Assembly: GCA_025453375.1 (NCBI GenBank)
Contig: JALOQT010000018.1
Span: 1-9,695 of the forward strand
Direction: 5' to 3'
Length of the DNA stretch: 9,695 nt
DNA from: Phycisphaerales bacterium
Lineage (GTDB): Bacteria; Planctomycetota; Phycisphaerae; Phycisphaerales; UBA1924
Part shown: positions 7,048 to 9,695 of the stretch, one piece after another
Layout of the letters: each line of letters starts with the position of its first letter
Numbering within the stretch: position 1 is the first letter of the stretch
Translations under genes and position numbers: made by a program
Notes under the pieces: model-generated
Databases searched by the model: none
Seen by the model: the letters and a program-made list of their open reading frames with translations, nothing else
Told to the model about the DNA's origin: nothing

Positions 7048-8286
7048 ATGCGAGTGCTGGTGTTTCCATTTTGGGAATCAGGTCACTACCTGAATCACGC
7101 GCAGTTGATGGCGCGGGCGTTTGCTGCTGATGGGCATGCGGTGTCGATCGCGCTGGCTGATTCGTGGCTGTCCAAGTCGGAGTACATCGAGCAGGTCAAG
7201 CCGATTGAGCATCTGTTCACGCGCGAGCGTTTGAATCTGGATGTTCAGGCCAATGGGCGAGGGTCGAGTGCGTCGATCATGGCCGAGATCGCGAGGCTCA
7301 CCTCGCCGCGGGCGATGGGCTCGGGCAAGTTCGACTATGTGTACTTTCCGACGGCTGATCCGATCGCACAGTTCATGGGTGCGCGCCGCCTGACACTGCG
7401 TCGAGTCATCAATCCGGCAACGCCGACCGAGGCGCTGATCATCGGTGCGACACGTGGGTATCGCGCCCCTTCGGCCCTGCGCCGCTGGCGAAATCTGTTT
7501 GCAGCCAGAATGCTGGACTTCTGCGGCATCGATGGCCTCTCGACGCTGGATCCGGTGTTGCTGCCGTGGATCAACAAGCGTGCGGCGCGGGCGGCGCGCT
7601 GGCAACTGATCCCTGACCCGTGCGAGCGCCCGCCGATCAGCGACAAGCTGGAGGCTCGGCGTCGACTGGGTTTGCCTGAGGATGGTCGAATGATCATCGC
7701 GCTGGGGGTGATCGATCGTCGAAAAGGGGCGGATCTTCTGCTGCGGGGTTTCCTGCGAGCCAAGCTTCCGCCAACGGACAGGCTGGTGCTGATCGGTCAG
7801 CATCGCGAGGGCGTGGCGGAGATGGTTCGTACGGAAGGCGCGTCGCTGCTGCGCGATGGTCGACTGATCTCCATCGATCGATTCGTCTCGACGGACGACA
7901 TGCTGGCTGGGTTCTCAGCAGCGGATGTTGTTGGCGCGACCTATGCGTGGCATCCGGCTTCGGCCAGTATCGTGATTCGTGCCGCCGCGGCGGAGCGGCC
8001 GAGCCTGGGCAATAACAATGCGTGGATCGGGCGGACGATTCCGCAGTTTGATCTCGGGTGGACTGCCCACGCCCAAGATCCTGACGCAATGGCTCGCGGG
8101 GTGGAGGAGTCGCTGGATGGTTCGGCGACGTGGACCCCGTCAGCGCGGTGCCGGGCGTTTGTGAGCTATCACACCATCGAGAACTTCAACGCGCATGTTT
8201 TGCGCAGAATTCGTCGCCTCGAGGTCCGGGATGATGTCGCGGGCCTGATCTCATGGGACCAAGTGTGTCAGGTCGGCCGTGGATGA
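7048..8286 (+). CDS. GT-B fold glycosyltransferase (GT4-like), surface polysaccharide
   Basis: Probably transfers a sugar from a nucleotide-sugar donor during assembly of an exopolysaccharide, capsule or similar glycan, in the cytosol or at the inner membrane face. At 412 aa it is of normal length for a GT-B enzyme. The N-terminus RVLVFPFWESGHYLNH (2-17) has the first beta strand and the Gly-His loop typical of an acceptor-side Rossmann domain. The C-terminal half carries LGVIDRRKGADLLLRGF from residue 219, the strand and Arg-Lys-Gly motif of GT4-type donor domains. The usual ExxxxxxxE donor motif is not clean: in the region ATYAWHPASASIVIRAAAAE the first Glu is missing, so donor binding may differ or the family may be atypical. 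The start at ATG 7048 was preferred over the in-frame TTG at 7009, because the TTG looks like part of the -35 box and MRVLVFPF is a normal start for the family. No transmembrane segment is seen. First gene of an operon with the two genes that follow. Sugar specificity cannot be read from sequence alone. Confidence 0.85.
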   Translation: MRVLVFPFWESGHYLNHAQLMARAFAADGHAVSIALADSWLSKSEYIEQVKPIEHLFTRERLNLDVQANGRGSSASIMAEIARLTSPRAMGSGKFDYVYFPTADPIAQFMGARRLTLRRVINPATPTEALIIGATRGYRAPSALRRWRNLFAARMLDFCGIDGLSTLDPVLLPWINKRAARAARWQLIPDPCERPPISDKLEARRRLGLPEDGRMIIALGVIDRRKGADLLLRGFLRAKLPPTDRLVLIGQHREGVAEMVRTEGASLLRDGRLISIDRFVSTDDMLAGFSAADVVGATYAWHPASASIVIRAAAAERPSLGNNNAWIGRTIPQFDLGWTAHAQDPDAMARGVEESLDGSATWTPSARCRAFVSYHTIENFNAHVLRRIRRLEVRDDVAGLISWDQVCQVGRG

Positions 8287-9068
8287 TCCTCGCGGCTCGT
8301 CTGGCCGATATCAGGACTTCCATGAGCAGACGCTGGCACAAGCTGTTGAACGCGGTTGTCCCCACGCCGATCAAGATCGCCCTGAAGGGTGCGGTGGCCA
8401 CGAGCATTCCCTCGCTGCGTCACCTTGACATGAAGTCGCGGCTGCGGCACCTCGGGTCGCTTGGCTACAGCCCCGGGGTGATCTACGACATCGGCGGGGC
8501 GCAGGGCGAGTGGGCGACGATGGTGCACGGCATCTGGCCGAGCGCCAAGATCGTGGCGTTCGAGCCTAATGCCAGCCGCGTGCCTTTGCTGGAGGCGACC
8601 AAGGCCCGGATCCCGGGCTACACGTTTCATCGCTGCTTTTTGGGCCCGAAGCGCGGCACGGTGACCTATGCCGATGCTGCCGATCAGACCAGCCTCATGG
8701 ATCCGCAGCAGAACGCCGGCGGCACAGCGACGGCAGAGATGCGCGTACTCGATGAGATGATTTCCGAGGGCACGATCCCGCCGCCGGATTTCATGAAGCT
8801 CGACGTGCAGGGCTTTGAACTGGAAGTGCTCAAGGGCGGCTCGCAGGCGACGCGGGCGGCTTCGGGCGTGATGCTTGAGGTGAGCTTCGGGCGGTTTGGG
8901 CCGGAGATGCCGATCTACAGCGATATCCTTGCATTCCTGCATGAGCGGGGTTTCGGCTGGTATGACGTTGCGGGCATCTATCGTCGTCCGGAAGATGACG
9001 CGCTGTTCCAGCTGGACATGATCTTCCTGAAACGCGACCATCGGCTGATGGCAGCGCACAAGCTCTAA
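8283..9068 (+). CDS. FkbM family methyltransferase
   Basis: S-adenosylmethionine-dependent methyltransferase of the FkbM type, which typically O-methylates sugar hydroxyls in glycans or natural products. Length 261 aa. The SAM-binding core shows motif I YDIGGAQGEW (68-77), an acidic end of strand two at AFEPNA (92-97), and the family signature FMKLDVQGFELEVLKGG (170-186). The ATG at 8283 overlaps the TGA of the glycosyltransferase gene as ATGA, suggesting translational coupling. Alternatives are ATG 8253 (34-base overlap) and ATG 8322, which has AGGA five bases upstream and would remove 13 residues; none of these changes the catalytic domain. Given its place between a glycosyltransferase and a flippase, the substrate is probably a sugar of the same exported polysaccharide. 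It shows no signal peptide and is expected to be cytosolic. Confidence 0.9.
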   Translation: MILAARLADIRTSMSRRWHKLLNAVVPTPIKIALKGAVATSIPSLRHLDMKSRLRHLGSLGYSPGVIYDIGGAQGEWATMVHGIWPSAKIVAFEPNASRVPLLEATKARIPGYTFHRCFLGPKRGTVTYADAADQTSLMDPQQNAGGTATAEMRVLDEMISEGTIPPPDFMKLDVQGFELEVLKGGSQATRAASGVMLEVSFGRFGPEMPIYSDILAFLHERGFGWYDVAGIYRRPEDDALFQLDMIFLKRDHRLMAAHKL

Positions 9069-9103
9069 GTCTCCGGCACGCATCGGCCAGCACGAGAACA
9101 GTC

Positions 9104-9695
9104 ATGAACGCAGATTCAATTGGCCAGGGCGTCACGTCTGCGGCCGAAACTGCCGCGCCTGCGGCGGCGATGGGCCATCAGGTGCGAGCGGGCATGGCCT
9201 GGACGATGGGTCTGACGATCGTCGGTCGCGGGCTCAGCCTTGCGGCGCAGGTGGTGCTGGCGGCGATCTTCAGCGAAGGTGACTGGGGCGTGTTTGCGAT
9301 CTTCACGTCCATTTTTCTGGTCGTGACGTGCTTGCGTCACTTCTCGCTGAATCAACTGCTGCTGCAGCGCGGGCCGGAGGCGTTTGAGCGACTTGTCGGG
9401 CCGGTCTATTGGCTTGTCTCCGTGCTGCACTGGGCCTGTGCCGGGCTGATCGCAGCGCTGGCCTGGCCGCTCTCGTGGTTGTATCAGCATGAGATGTTGA
9501 TGTGGTACATGCTCATCGGCGCTGCGTCGCTGCTGCCCGGAGCGCCGGCGGTGGTGTACATCGCGCGGCTGCAGCAGCAGTTGCGCTTCCGGGAGGCGAC
9601 GATCATCACCGGCGCGTCAAGCTTCGTGCGGTTCGGTGGGCAGATCGGCCTGGCATTGGCTGGCGTCGGGCCGCTGAGCTTCGTGCTGCCCATGC
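9104..9695 (+). CDS. Wzx-type oligosaccharide flippase, partial (3' end outside window)
   Basis: Open frame with no stop through the window end, giving 197 residues of a polytopic membrane protein. After a hydrophilic, Ala-rich N-terminus (1-25) come hydrophobic segments at about 31-55, 61-76, 98-127 and 134-150, then a polar linker with RLQQQLRFREA near 154-164 and another hydrophobic stretch from about 178. The 'one long helix, acidic loop, G-V-F-A-I-F' pattern near residues 58-70 is like Wzx/RfbX-type flippases of the polysaccharide biosynthesis family, which move lipid-linked oligosaccharides across the inner membrane. The start is ATG 9104, 35 bases after the methyltransferase stop, with a weak GAGA (9094-9097) as ribosome site. 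The N-terminal soluble stretch is somewhat long, so a later start such as GTG 9182 or ATG 9194 is possible. Family assignment rests on pattern and context. Confidence 0.78.
   Translation, partial: MNADSIGQGVTSAAETAAPAAAMGHQVRAGMAWTMGLTIVGRGLSLAAQVVLAAIFSEGDWGVFAIFTSIFLVVTCLRHFSLNQLLLQRGPEAFERLVGPVYWLVSVLHWACAGLIAALAWPLSWLYQHEMLMWYMLIGAASLLPGAPAVVYIARLQQQLRFREATIITGASSFVRFGGQIGLALAGVGPLSFVLPM

Noticed and set aside
8268..9083. Minus-strand open frame antisense to the methyltransferase
   Set aside because: Complete shadow of an FkbM gene whose catalytic motifs are intact on the + strand.

Overview
The window most likely comes from a high-GC planctomycete of the class Phycisphaerae. The main reason is a tandem pair of secreted proteins that end in a dockerin-like double motif closing with Gly-Cys(-Pro), the 'GC-type dockerin' arrangement that I associate with Phycisphaerae. 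The taxonomic call is an inference; no rRNA gene or other marker is present. All six supported genes lie on the + strand. I saw no tRNA, rRNA, CRISPR array, transposase or integrase.

Layout: (1) 1-265, a non-coding start dominated by a G homopolymer, then the upstream region of clpC. (2) 266-2911, a complete clpC-type Hsp100 ATPase gene, followed by an intrinsic terminator at 2971-3001. (3) 2912-3337, a gap of about 430 bp with two strong hairpins. (4) 3338-4615, a 425-aa secreted protein with signal peptide, P-domain-like beta-sandwich, one PPC-like beta domain and a dockerin-like domain. (5) 4616-5061, a gap with two hairpins (the second a 13-bp perfect terminator) and a locally AT-richer promoter-like stretch. 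(6) 5062-6834, a 590-aa paralogue with the same plan plus an extra middle domain, followed by a terminator at 6908-6941. (7) 7048 to the window end, the start of a surface-polysaccharide operon: a GT-B glycosyltransferase, an FkbM-family methyltransferase joined to it by an ATGA overlap, and a truncated Wzx-type flippase.

The two dockerin proteins each have their own signal peptide, Shine-Dalgarno sequence and terminator, so they look like separate transcription units. They show no catalytic motifs, and each mature protein has exactly two cysteines, which bracket the dockerin. I read them as non-enzymatic surface or matrix proteins held by a dockerin-mediated or GC-terminus-mediated attachment. 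Their position beside a polysaccharide operon suggests, without proving, a shared cell-surface role.

The glycosyltransferase gene appears to start from a good sigma70-like promoter that contains a perfect 7-bp inverted repeat. Its predicted start site lies only four bases before the ATG, so the mRNA may be nearly leaderless. The points most worth testing are the duplicated dockerin pair with its near-identical C-terminal domain, the operator-like palindrome, and the G-tract at the window start.
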